A stretch of 20,914 nucleotides of DNA from an uncultured Hungatella sp. (GTDB lineage Bacteria; Bacillota; Clostridia; Lachnospirales; Lachnospiraceae), in the NCBI GenBank assembly GCA_910588325.1, contig CAJUPP010000065.1:1-20914 (forward strand). Direction: 5' to 3'. Positions 13,517 through 20,848 of the stretch are shown in pieces (within the stretch, counting starts at the first letter, position 1; the number at the start of each line of letters is the position of its first letter). The translations under genes were made by a program, and so were the position numbers. A model generated the notes under the pieces. The model ran no database searches. It saw only the letters and a list, made by a program, of their open reading frames with translations, and had not been told where the DNA came from.

Positions 13517-13600
13517 ATAGGCGGCATGAATTCAGGTATGCCAGATGCGCTCGCCGGATTTTTATTTATGGTGGTACGCTTATCTGTGGGCGTATGAAGG
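13517..13600 (+). repeat. Two-hairpin intergenic repeat, copy 2
   Basis: Bases 13517-13550 match the reverse complement of 7929-7962 in 33 of 34 positions. Weaker similarity runs on to 13600. GGCAT / ATGCC forms the first hairpin. ATGCGCTC (13545-13552) pairs with GGGCGTAT (13588-13595) for the second, keeping the copy 1 stem with G-T wobbles in place of Watson-Crick pairs. CCGG arms and ATTTTTATTT lie inside, so it might also slow or end transcription after pyrF. Confidence 0.8.
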
Positions 13601-13646
13601 CTTATAAAGGTAACCGTTCAAGGATGCTTACAATAAGGAGAATTCT

Positions 13647-14417
13647 ATGGCAAAAGTGAAACAGACCGCAGTGGTAAACAGTCAGGAGAAGCTTTCAGAG
13701 GATGTGTTCAGTATGTGGATTCATAGCCCAGAGATTGCTTCCCAGGCTCATGGGGGACAGTTTATTTCCATATATCCAAAAGATGGAGCCAGGCTGCTTC
13801 CCAGGCCCATCAGTATCTGTGAGATTGATAGAGAACATGGCGATTTAAGGATTGTGTATCGGGTTGCAGGTGCCGGGACAAAGGAATTTTCTTTTTATGA
13901 AAAAGGAGATTCCATTACCATCCTGGGACCTTTGGGAAATGGCTTTCCTCAGATTCCGGCGGACAGAAGGGTAATCTTAATAGGCGGAGGCATCGGAATC
14001 CCTCCTATGCTCCAGGCGGCGAAAGAATTGTCCTGTGAGAAAACGGCAGTGCTGGGATATCGGGATCAGCTGTTTCTGGAGAAAGAATTTGCCGCTTATG
14101 CAAAGGTGTATGTGGCTATGGAAGACGGCAGCGCAGGGACCAGAGGAAATGTGCTGGATGCGGTGCGGGATAACGGGCTCTTTGCAGATGTGATTCTGGC
14201 CTGTGGTCCGAGTCTTATGCTTCGGGCTGTGAAAACGTATGCCATGGAACATCAGATAGAGTGTTATCTTTCTCTGGAAGAAAAGATGGCCTGTGGAGTG
14301 GGGACATGCCTGGCCTGTGTATGCCAGTCAAAAGAAATCGATTCCCATTCCCATGTGCACAATAAAAGAATCTGCAAAGACGGACCGGTATTTCGTGCAG
14401 AGGAGGTGGAACTGTAA
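13647..14417 (+). CDS. pyrK: Dihydroorotate dehydrogenase B, electron-transfer subunit
   Basis: PyrK passes electrons from dihydroorotate oxidation (via PyrD FMN) through FAD and a [2Fe-2S] cluster to NAD+. The 256 residues show the ferredoxin-reductase fold: LLPRPISICEI (50-60, FAD binding), VYRVAGAGTKE, and the NAD-binding GGGIGIPPMLQAAKEL (113-128). The cluster motif is C-x4-C-x2-C-x18-C (Cys216, 221, 224, 243). AAGGAG (13635-13640) precedes the ATG. The stop codon overlaps the pyrD start (TAATG), so the two subunits are coupled, as usual in Clostridia. Its presence makes PyrD the NAD-dependent type B rather than the quinone-linked or fumarate-linked types. Confidence 0.96.
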   Translation: MAKVKQTAVVNSQEKLSEDVFSMWIHSPEIASQAHGGQFISIYPKDGARLLPRPISICEIDREHGDLRIVYRVAGAGTKEFSFYEKGDSITILGPLGNGFPQIPADRRVILIGGGIGIPPMLQAAKELSCEKTAVLGYRDQLFLEKEFAAYAKVYVAMEDGSAGTRGNVLDAVRDNGLFADVILACGPSLMLRAVKTYAMEHQIECYLSLEEKMACGVGTCLACVCQSKEIDSHSHVHNKRICKDGPVFRAEEVEL

Positions 14418-15319
14418 TGAATATGAAGGTAAGCATTGCAGGTGTGGAACTGAAAAATCCGGTGGCGACTGCCTCTGGCACCTTTGGTTCCGGTGTGGAA
14501 TACAGTGAGTTTGTGGATTTAAGCCTTTTGGGGGCTGTGGTAACCAAAGGTGTGGCCAATATGCCATGGCCAGGCAATCCTGCACCCAGAATCGCAGAGA
14601 CCTATGGAGGCATGATCAATGCCATCGGCCTTCAAAATCCTGGTATCAACGTGTTTATAGAACGGGATATTCCGTTTTTAAAACAGTATGACACAAAGAT
14701 TATTGTGAATGTATGCGGGAAAAGCGTTGCAGATTATGTGGAAGTGGTGGAGCGGCTGGCAGACCAGCCGGTGGACCTTCTGGAGATTAATATTTCCTGC
14801 CCCAATGTAAAAGAAGGGGGGATTGCTTTCGGACAAGATCCAAAGGCAGTGGAACGCATCACCAGAGAAGTAAAACACCATGCCAGGCAGCCGGTAATTA
14901 TGAAGCTAAGTCCCAATGTGACAGATATTACGGTGATGGCGAAAGCGGCTGAAGCCGGCGGTGCCGATGCATTATCCCTGATTAACACCCTGACGGGAAT
15001 GCAGATTGATATACACAAAAGAACCTTTGCGGTAGCCAATAAGACAGGAGGCTTGTCCGGTCCGGCTGTAAAGCCGGTGGCGGTGCGGATGGTATATCAG
15101 ACTGCCCAGGCAGTGAAGCTTCCCATTATCGGTATGGGTGGAATTATGACGGCGGAGGATGCCGTTGAGTTTATGCTGGCAGGAGCCACGGCAGTGGCAG
15201 TAGGAACAGCCAATTTCCACAATCCGTATGCCACAAAGGATATTGCAGAAGGCATAAAGGCCTATATGGAAAGATATAAGATTCAGGATGTAAATCAGCT
15301 GATCGGTGCCGTAAAATAG
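14417..15319 (+). CDS. pyrD: Dihydroorotate dehydrogenase B, catalytic subunit
   Basis: Oxidises dihydroorotate to orotate using FMN and forms the heterotetramer with PyrK. The 300-residue TIM barrel has the class 1 catalytic cysteine (Cys128) in LLEINISCPNVKEGG, the early substrate/FMN motif ATASGTFGSG (18-27), INAIGLQNPG (68-77), KLSPNV, and the FMN phosphate-binding GMGGI plus AVAVGTAN near the C-terminus. It begins within the last base of the pyrK stop codon. No terminator follows at once. A 156-base gap with a strong nested hairpin precedes pyrE. Confidence 0.97.
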   Translation: MNMKVSIAGVELKNPVATASGTFGSGVEYSEFVDLSLLGAVVTKGVANMPWPGNPAPRIAETYGGMINAIGLQNPGINVFIERDIPFLKQYDTKIIVNVCGKSVADYVEVVERLADQPVDLLEINISCPNVKEGGIAFGQDPKAVERITREVKHHARQPVIMKLSPNVTDITVMAKAAEAGGADALSLINTLTGMQIDIHKRTFAVANKTGGLSGPAVKPVAVRMVYQTAQAVKLPIIGMGGIMTAEDAVEFMLAGATAVAVGTANFHNPYATKDIAEGIKAYMERYKIQDVNQLIGAVK

Positions 15320-15327
15320 TAACGGTT

Positions 15328-15384
15328 CAGACGGCTGTCTTCTTGCAGGAAAAGCGCCTGCAAGAAGCATCGGAGGTCCGTCTG
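15328..15384 (+). other. Nested hairpin in the pyrD-pyrE gap
   Basis: An outer 7-bp stem, CAGACGG (15328-15334) with CCGTCTG (15378-15384), encloses a perfect 11-bp stem, CTTCTTGCAGG (15339-15349) with CCTGCAAGAAG (15357-15367), whose loop is AAAAGCG. It starts 9 bases after the pyrD stop. No T-run follows, so it is not a typical intrinsic terminator. It could be an RNA processing or stability element, or part of a pyrimidine control signal. Confidence 0.75.
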
Positions 15385-15475
15385 ATGTGGGATTTGCTTA
15401 TGATTGTAAAGACACTGGATAATAATTAACAGACCGCAGAAAGCGGATGAGGATAGAAGGAGAGAATGTCAGGGG

Positions 15476-16150
15476 ATGGAACGGTATAAAGAAGAGTTTA
15501 TCGAGTTTATGGTGGAAAGCAGGGTATTGAAGTTCGGAGATTTTACATTAAAAAGCGGAAGAAAGTCTCCGTTTTTTATGAATGCAGGGGCATACGTTAC
15601 CGGAAGCCAGTTAAGGCGCTTAGGACAGTATTATGCCAAAGCCATTCATGAGCATTACGGGGAGGAGTTTGATGTGCTGTTTGGGCCGGCTTATAAAGGA
15701 ATTCCCTTAAGTGTGGCTACGGTTGTTGCATTCAGCGAATTATATGGAAAGGATATCAAATACTGCTCCAACAGAAAGGAAGCAAAGGACCACGGGGATG
15801 CCGGAATTTTACTTGGAAGCCCCATCAAAGACGGGGATAAAGTCGTGATTATCGAAGATGTGACCACGTCCGGAAAATCCATTGAAGAGACATTCCCGAT
15901 CATCAGATCTCAGGGGGATGTGGAGATTGTAGGACTGATGGTTTCTCTGAACCGGATGGAACGGGGAAAAGGAAATAAGAGTGCACTGGAGGAGATCAAA
16001 GAACTGTATGGATTTGAAGCCAATGCCATTGTGACCATGGCAGATGTGGTAGAATATCTTCACAACAGAGAATGCCAGGGGCAGGTTGTGATTGATGATA
16101 CAATTAAAAGGGCGATTGATGCTTATTATCAGCAGTATGGGGTAAAATAA
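15476..16150 (+). CDS. pyrE: Orotate phosphoribosyltransferase
   Basis: Joins orotate to PRPP to give OMP, the PyrF substrate. The 224 residues are the usual length. Motifs are FTLKSGRKSPFF (23-34), the flexible loop RKEAKDHG (100-107) and the PRPP-binding VVIIEDVTTSGKS (123-135). ATG 15476 begins the typical N-terminus. The AAGGAG site (15457-15462) is 13 bases away, and AGGGG directly touches the ATG. Another ATG at 15466 in a different frame would make a 7-residue peptide that overlaps the pyrE start. It is separated from pyrD by a hairpin-bearing gap but shares strand and pathway. The small membrane peptide gene follows 30 bases later. Confidence 0.97.
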   Translation: MERYKEEFIEFMVESRVLKFGDFTLKSGRKSPFFMNAGAYVTGSQLRRLGQYYAKAIHEHYGEEFDVLFGPAYKGIPLSVATVVAFSELYGKDIKYCSNRKEAKDHGDAGILLGSPIKDGDKVVIIEDVTTSGKSIEETFPIIRSQGDVEIVGLMVSLNRMERGKGNKSALEEIKELYGFEANAIVTMADVVEYLHNRECQGQVVIDDTIKRAIDAYYQQYGVK

Positions 16151-16180
16151 GACAGAGTAAATCAGTAAGGAGAGAGAACC

Positions 16181-16330
16181 ATGGAAAATGTATATAAGGC
16201 AATGAGAAATACCGGTGCGGCAAACATTGCTATCGGGATTATTATGATTGTGACAGGAGTTTCGGCAGGGACTCTGGCCATTGTTACAGGCGCTAATTTG
16301 CTGAAGAAAAAATCTCAGCTTACGTTTTAA
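16181..16330 (+). CDS. 49-residue small membrane protein
   Basis: The frame starts at ATG 16181 after a good AAGGAG site (16167-16172) and encodes MENVYKAMRNTGAANIAIGI, a hydrophobic stretch rich in Ile, Val, Gly and Thr, and a lysine-rich end (KKKSQLTF). One or two transmembrane helices are expected (about 13-32 and 33-43). It lies 30 bases after pyrE and before a hairpin. Similar peptides seem familiar from Lachnospiraceae, but I cannot name a family or function. The ribosome site, the position and the purely hydrophobic-plus-basic composition make it credible as a gene. Confidence 0.75.
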   Translation: MENVYKAMRNTGAANIAIGIIMIVTGVSAGTLAIVTGANLLKKKSQLTF

Positions 16331-16333
16331 GCC

Positions 16334-16367
16334 AACAGGCAGTGTCCTTACAGGGGATACTGCTGTT
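16334..16367 (+). terminator. Hairpin after the small membrane protein gene
   Basis: AACAGGCAGTGTCC (16334-16347) pairs with GGATACTGCTGTT (16355-16367) with a bulged G and one G-T pair. Only three Ts follow, so it is a weak terminator candidate at the end of the pyr cluster transcript. Confidence 0.45.
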
Positions 16368-16394
16368 TGATGCTTCCATGGAAATAAATAATTT

Positions 16395-16877
16395 ATGATT
16401 CGAAACACCACAAAACTTCAAAAATTCGGCTGGGTACTGTTTGTTTTGTACCTGTTAGCCTTAATATATTTTATGTTCTTTGCAGAATCTTTTGGAAGAA
16501 CGGCAGAGCCACAGGCGGAATATGCGTATAATCTGGAACTGTTTAAAGAAATCAAACGTTTTTATATATACCGAGAGCAGCTGGGATTTAAGGCGGTATT
16601 TCTGAATTTGGCAGGGAATGTAATCGGTTTTATGCCGTTTGGTTTCTTTCTTCCTGTAGTCAGTCGCAGGGGAAGGAAGTGGTATAATGCACTACTGCTG
16701 GGATTTTCACTCAGCCTTTGTATCGAAACGATTCAGCTGGTTTTCAAGGTGGGGAGTTTTGATGTGGACGATTTGTTTCTGAACACTTTAGGAGGAATTT
16801 TAGGATTTCTGTTTTACAGGATTGTACAGAAGGTTCGGATAAGGAGGAAACTTCGTGCCAGGAAAAAAGAGCTCTAA
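16395..16877 (+). CDS. VanZ-like family membrane protein
   Basis: The 160-residue protein has four predicted membrane helices: about 10-30, 66-86, 95-113 and 127-144. The loop FLNLAGNVIGFMPFGFFLP and the sequence SLCIETIQLV followed by FDVDDLFLNTLGGILGF match the VanZ-like pattern (N-x-x-G-N-x-x-x-F-x-P-x-G, then E-x-x-Q and D-x-x-D-x-x-x-N-x-x-G). VanZ gives low-level teicoplanin resistance in enterococci, but most family members, including this one, have no known role and no van genes are nearby. Its start has only a weak ribosome site (GGAAATAAATAATTT). Its last 23 bases overlap the next gene. Confidence 0.88.
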   Translation: MIRNTTKLQKFGWVLFVLYLLALIYFMFFAESFGRTAEPQAEYAYNLELFKEIKRFYIYREQLGFKAVFLNLAGNVIGFMPFGFFLPVVSRRGRKWYNALLLGFSLSLCIETIQLVFKVGSFDVDDLFLNTLGGILGFLFYRIVQKVRIRRKLRARKKEL

Positions 16878-17412
16878 AAGGAGCAGTAATCTTAAAGGAG
16901 CACAGGAGAGGAGAGTACGGGGAGAAAGCGGCAGAAATGTAGAATATGAGCTGATAGAAGGGCGCTATGGCGGCCTGGAAATCAGAAAACGAGAGATAGA
17001 TGCTGACAGAAGGAAACGGGAAAAAGAGGAAGTCAGAAAGGAACTGGAAGCCAGGAAAAAGAGGAAAGAGCAGAATATAGAGCAGGCAAAAGAGGCGGCT
17101 GCCAGCAGGGTTTCCTATGTGAGGAAGCCTCTGGCAAGAAGAAGCAAGTTTTCCTTGGGAATGCTGACAGCCGCGCTGATTTTAGGGGGAATGGGAATCT
17201 ATTGGGCAACAGCTACCAGGGGACAGGCGCCTTTGACATCAGCAGCTCTTGTGTTCTGCAGCCTGATTTTGGGTTTTATGTCTTTCTGGTACGGTCTGAT
17301 TTCATTTCTGGAAGAGGGAAGAAATTATGTGTTGGCAAGAATCTGTATCGGAGTCAGCACTATGCTGATGATTGCATGGGCAGTGACAATTTTTATCGGA
17401 GTGAGGGGATAG
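16855..17412 (+). CDS. Basic coiled-coil / three-helix membrane protein, function unknown
   Basis: The 185 residues begin at GTG 16855, supported by AAGGAGG (16841-16847) 7 bases before and by coding overlap with the VanZ-like gene. Residues 1-98 are hydrophilic and strongly charged. 45-85 looks like a long helix or coiled coil (DADRRKREKEEVRKELEARK). Three membrane helices follow, about 100-119, 127-152 and 160-182. The N-terminal region LIEGRYGGLEIRKREIDADR gives no family match that I can name. The gene is followed after 3 bases by the aminopeptidase start, so it is part of the same transcript. A membrane-anchored scaffold is a guess from its shape only. Confidence 0.85.
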   Translation: MPGKKSSKRSSNLKGAQERRVRGESGRNVEYELIEGRYGGLEIRKREIDADRRKREKEEVRKELEARKKRKEQNIEQAKEAAASRVSYVRKPLARRSKFSLGMLTAALILGGMGIYWATATRGQAPLTSAALVFCSLILGFMSFWYGLISFLEEGRNYVLARICIGVSTMLMIAWAVTIFIGVRG

Positions 17413-17415
17413 AGC

Positions 17416-19497
17416 ATGTATTATCAGGAAGCATGGAAAGAAGCCAATGAGGCAGTAGGGGAAAGATATGCTCTTGCCATAGAGCGGATTAGCCAGATAG
17501 AGAGAGAAAAGACTGTACCCCAGCCCTACAGGGGATATTTTCAATGCGTAGCCGGATTCATCGGTTTGATGGAAGAGGCACGCAAGGAGATGATGGACAG
17601 ACAGTGGGAAGGGCAGAGCCTGGAACAGCTGAAAAACTGGAACAGGCGGTTCTATGAAGATATTTTGCCAGAACATTACGGCTGCAGCTATGGAAATCCG
17701 GCTTATGCCGCGGGAAAGCTGGGAGCCGGCCTTGGGCCTCTGCTCTCTTTTCTCTATACAGAGATTCGGGGGGAGATCGTATTTGTTCATGAGGGTCGTC
17801 TGACAGAGATGACGATTTTAGATGAGTTGTTTATTGAGATTTATAATATGTTTGAGGAAGAGGTGCCAGAGGAAAGTAAAGTAGAAGACGTTCTCTACTG
17901 GTTTACCAGCGACTACACCGATTTGACTGTGGACTACCGGGTGAGGGAGACCCTGGACCCGTCCCTGACATTTGCCAAAGATATTGTTCTGGGCAGGAAT
18001 CTGGAGGATATCCGGTATCTGTATGAGTACGGTGAGTATGTGTCAGAGGAGGAAGTAAAAATTGCGGAATTTATGAACCGACTTCCGAAGGAAACCATAG
18101 ACCGTATGGCAGACACTTACACAGAAGGATACAAAAAAGGGTTCGAAGTCATGGGAAGGGATCTGTCCAAAAAGAAGACAGTGGTACTTCTTTATCCGCT
18201 GGGATTTGAACGGATGGTGAAAAAAGCCATGGGAAATTTTCAGGCCATGGGACTTGAGAGCATCCTCTGCCGAAACGCGGTATGGAATGTGAACAGAAAG
18301 CCGGGAAGAAAATGGGGCTATCATGGAACCTCCCCTAACAAACAGTATGAGTATGACCATCGGTACGACCAGGCCGTATATATGAAAAAAGCCTTTGCAG
18401 ACCGGAAACTGGCGGTCTTTAAAACTGCCTATGAAAAATATAAAAAAGAGGCTGCCGGCTATGCCGGCCCTGCAGTGATTGAAACCTTCGGAGAACCGGG
18501 GTTTCAGCCTGTGAACAAGCCGGAATGCTTCTCTTTAAACGAAAAACAGGAGAAGCTGACTCTGGCCTTCTCCACGGAATCCGCCCAGGTTGTCAATGAG
18601 TATGTGCCTGGAGATGAAACCAGCTTTACCATCATCGCATTTCCAAAGCCGTCTATCGGACCGGATTTTGCAGAGATTTTCCAGGAAACCATCCGCATCA
18701 ATACCCTGGACTACGAGATATATAAAAAGATTCAGCAGACAATCATCGACCGGTTGGATCAGGCCAAATATGTGATGGTGACAGGCAAAGGAACAAATCA
18801 GACCCATCTAAAGGTCATGCTTCATCCTCTGGAATATCCAGATAAGCAGACCAATTTTGAGAACTGTGTGGCAGACGTAAATATCCCTCTGGGAGAAGTG
18901 TTTACTTCCCCGATGCTTACGGGAACAGAAGGAACCTTGCAGGTTGGCACTGTATATATTGGAGATATCCAGTTTAAAAACTTAAGAATGGAATTTAAAG
19001 ATGGACGAATCAGCCAGTATTCCTGTGACAATTTTAAGGACCCTGCCCAGGGAAAGGCACTGATAAAGCAGATGATTTTAAAAAATCATGCCACCCTCCC
19101 GATGGGAGAATGTGCCATTGGAACCAACACGACAGCCTATGCCATGGCGAAAAGGTTCGACATTGTGGACAGGCTTCCCATTCTGATTGTGGAGAAGATG
19201 GGGCCTCATTTTGCAGTGGGAGATACCTGCTACAGCTGGGCAGAAGACTCGCCGGTGTTTAATCCGGACGGTAAAGAGATAATTGCCAGAGATAATGAGA
19301 TATCGATTCTTCGAAAAGAAGATGTGTCCAAAGCATATTTCAGCTGTCATACGGATATCACCATCCCTTATACGGAATTAGATGAGATTTACGGAGTGAC
19401 AGCAGAGGGAGAAAAACTGCCCGTTATCGCAGACGGAAGATTCGTAGTGCCGGGGACAGAACTTCTAAATGACGCATTAAGCCAGTGTCAATCGTAA
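17416..19497 (+). CDS. M29-type aminopeptidase with long N-terminal extension
   Basis: The C-terminal part, roughly residues 440-690, matches family M29 metalloaminopeptidases (AmpS, T-type): CVADVNIPLGEVFTSPMLTG with Glu494, GECAIGTN with Glu565, GPHFAVGDTCYS with His598 and Tyr606, and HTDI with His645 and Asp647. These are the expected metal ligands and catalytic tyrosine. Family members have about 400-420 residues, while this one has 693. The extra residues (about 1-270) are acidic and helical, without a motif I recognise. No signal peptide is visible, so it is probably cytoplasmic and removes N-terminal residues from peptides. The start at ATG 17416 has a weak GAGGGG site and lies 3 bases after the upstream stop. 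Confidence 0.85.
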   Translation: MYYQEAWKEANEAVGERYALAIERISQIEREKTVPQPYRGYFQCVAGFIGLMEEARKEMMDRQWEGQSLEQLKNWNRRFYEDILPEHYGCSYGNPAYAAGKLGAGLGPLLSFLYTEIRGEIVFVHEGRLTEMTILDELFIEIYNMFEEEVPEESKVEDVLYWFTSDYTDLTVDYRVRETLDPSLTFAKDIVLGRNLEDIRYLYEYGEYVSEEEVKIAEFMNRLPKETIDRMADTYTEGYKKGFEVMGRDLSKKKTVVLLYPLGFERMVKKAMGNFQAMGLESILCRNAVWNVNRKPGRKWGYHGTSPNKQYEYDHRYDQAVYMKKAFADRKLAVFKTAYEKYKKEAAGYAGPAVIETFGEPGFQPVNKPECFSLNEKQEKLTLAFSTESAQVVNEYVPGDETSFTIIAFPKPSIGPDFAEIFQETIRINTLDYEIYKKIQQTIIDRLDQAKYVMVTGKGTNQTHLKVMLHPLEYPDKQTNFENCVADVNIPLGEVFTSPMLTGTEGTLQVGTVYIGDIQFKNLRMEFKDGRISQYSCDNFKDPAQGKALIKQMILKNHATLPMGECAIGTNTTAYAMAKRFDIVDRLPILIVEKMGPHFAVGDTCYSWAEDSPVFNPDGKEIIARDNEISILRKEDVSKAYFSCHTDITIPYTELDEIYGVTAEGEKLPVIADGRFVVPGTELLNDALSQCQS

Positions 19498-19529
19498 TAT
19501 CCCCGCCGCCTGAACGGTTATATATCCTC

Positions 19530-19560
19530 TGCATAAACAGGATTGTTTTCTAATATACTG
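19530..19560 (+). promoter_or_regulatory. Possible sporulation-sigma promoter of the LysM/GH18 gene
   Basis: TGCATA (19530-19535) and TATACTG (19554-19560) are separated by 18 bp, a sigma-G-like pattern that also resembles sigma-E/K elements. It lies just before a spore-type enzyme gene. The predicted transcript start would be only about 15 bases before the ATG, so the assignment is tentative. Confidence 0.35.
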
Positions 19561-19581
19561 TTAAAAAAATGGGAATTGTTT

Positions 19582-20739
19582 ATGGAGATATATGTAGTTC
19601 AGCCAGAAGATACGGTGGACCGGATTGCAGAAGAGACAGGGGCCGATGCGGCATCCATAATCAGTACCAATCAATTGGAATATCCCTACAGGCTTGCCGT
19701 TGGGCAGGCCTTGTTGGTTTCTAAAAAAAATGAGTATCTGACAGAAGCAGAGAAAATCAGACGCCGGCAGATTTCCAGCAGCGGCTATGCATACCCGTTT
19801 ATTTCCTCCTGGGTACTGGAACAGACTCTGCCGTACCTGTCAGAGCTGGCGGTATTTTCCTATGGCTTTACCGTGGAGGGAGAGTTGATTCATCCTACGT
19901 TAGATGACGGGGGGATGGTGAGAGAGGCTCTTCTGACAGAAGCAAAACCGACCCTCACTCTGACTCCCCTGGGAAAAGACGGACACTTTAACAATGGTTT
20001 GGTAAGCGCATTGGTGAGACAGCAGAATGTACAGTTAAGATTATTGAGAAACCTGGTAAGGGTGATGACAGAGAAAGGATATCAGGGAGTGAATATTGAT
20101 TTCGAGTATGTTCTTCCTGAGGACCGGGATTATTTTACAGCCTTTGTGGAAAAAACTGCCAATCTGCTCAATCAGTTCGGATTTTATGTGACTGTGGCCT
20201 TAGCGCCAAAGTATTCGGATAATCAACAAGGGCTTTTGTATGAGGGGATGGATTATAAAAGCCTGGGGCAGGCAGCCAACTGGGTATTTTTAATGACTTA
20301 TGAGTGGGGCTATACCTACGGCCCACCTATGGCAGTGGCTCCTGTGAACCAGGTCCGCAGGGTGGTAGAGTATGCTTTGAGTAGGATTCCGGCCTACAAA
20401 ATATGCATGGGAATTCCAAACTACGGTTACGACTGGCCCCTTCCCTTTGTGCGGGGAACCACAAAGGCCAGGACGCTGGGCAATATCGAGGCGGTTCAGA
20501 TGGCGATTTTTTACGGCGCCCCCGTTCAGTTTGATCAGACGGCCCAGTCGCCATATTTTACATACTGGCAGTACGGAATAGAACATCAGGTATGGTTTGA
20601 GGATGTGAGAAGCTACCAGGCAAAATATAATCTGGCAGAAGAGTACAGCCTCAGAGGCGTCGGAATATGGCAGGTGAACCAGCTGTTCCGAGCTGGATGG
20701 GAACTTTTGGATTATCGCTTCCAAATCGAAAAAAAATAA
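19582..20739 (+). CDS. LysM plus glycosyl hydrolase 18 protein (SleL/YaaH-like)
   Basis: The 385-residue protein has one N-terminal LysM domain (MEIYVVQPEDTVDRIAEETG to about 48) and a GH18 catalytic domain (about 65-385). The catalytic signature D-x-x-D-x-D-x-E appears as GYQGVNIDFEYV, with Glu175 as the proton donor. FLMTYEWG and GIPNYGYDWPLPF are also typical. No signal peptide is present, as for SleL/YaaH proteins, which reach the spore coat from the mother cell and cleave cortex peptidoglycan (N-acetylglucosaminidase activity) at germination. ATG 19582 begins directly at the LysM motif. A TTG at 19543 in frame is less likely. It stands alone between the aminopeptidase and a tRNA. Whether it is a lytic enzyme or coat-bound only cannot be decided. 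Confidence 0.88.
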   Translation: MEIYVVQPEDTVDRIAEETGADAASIISTNQLEYPYRLAVGQALLVSKKNEYLTEAEKIRRRQISSSGYAYPFISSWVLEQTLPYLSELAVFSYGFTVEGELIHPTLDDGGMVREALLTEAKPTLTLTPLGKDGHFNNGLVSALVRQQNVQLRLLRNLVRVMTEKGYQGVNIDFEYVLPEDRDYFTAFVEKTANLLNQFGFYVTVALAPKYSDNQQGLLYEGMDYKSLGQAANWVFLMTYEWGYTYGPPMAVAPVNQVRRVVEYALSRIPAYKICMGIPNYGYDWPLPFVRGTTKARTLGNIEAVQMAIFYGAPVQFDQTAQSPYFTYWQYGIEHQVWFEDVRSYQAKYNLAEEYSLRGVGIWQVNQLFRAGWELLDYRFQIEKK

Positions 20740-20767
20740 TTGCATTTTTTTCAACCAGTGCTATAAT
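20740..20767 (+). promoter_or_regulatory. Promoter of the tRNA-Ala gene
   Basis: TTGCAT (20740-20745) and TATAAT (20762-20767) have a 16-bp spacer, with TG at 20759-20760 making an extended -10. It begins immediately after the stop codon of the GH18 gene and would start transcription at about the mature 5' end of the tRNA. Confidence 0.85.
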
Positions 20768-20775
20768 AGAGCCAT

Positions 20776-20848
20776 GGGGATATAGCTCAGCTGGGAGAGC
20801 GCTGCGTTCGCAACGCAGAGGTCGCGGGTTCGAATCCCGTTATCTCCA
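20776..20848 (+). tRNA. tRNA-Ala, anticodon CGC
   Basis: A full cloverleaf of 73 bases: acceptor GGGGATA / TATCTCC, D arm GCTC-AGCTGGGA-GAGC, anticodon arm CTGCG-TTCGCAA-CGCAG, variable AGGTC, T arm GCGGG-TTCGAAT-CCCGT, discriminator A. The anticodon is CGC, which reads GCG (alanine). The G3-U70 pair, the identity element for alanyl-tRNA synthetase, is present. The 3' CCA is not encoded (the sequence after the discriminator is TGG). Confidence 0.97.

Noticed and set aside
13517..13600. Insertion-sequence end between pyrF and pyrK
   Set aside because: No transposase frame or target-site duplication is visible; the segment is only about 85 bases and noncoding.
16334..16394. Pyrimidine-type attenuator after pyrE
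   Set aside because: The hairpin is downstream of the pyr genes, not in a leader, and no competing antiterminator arm was seen.
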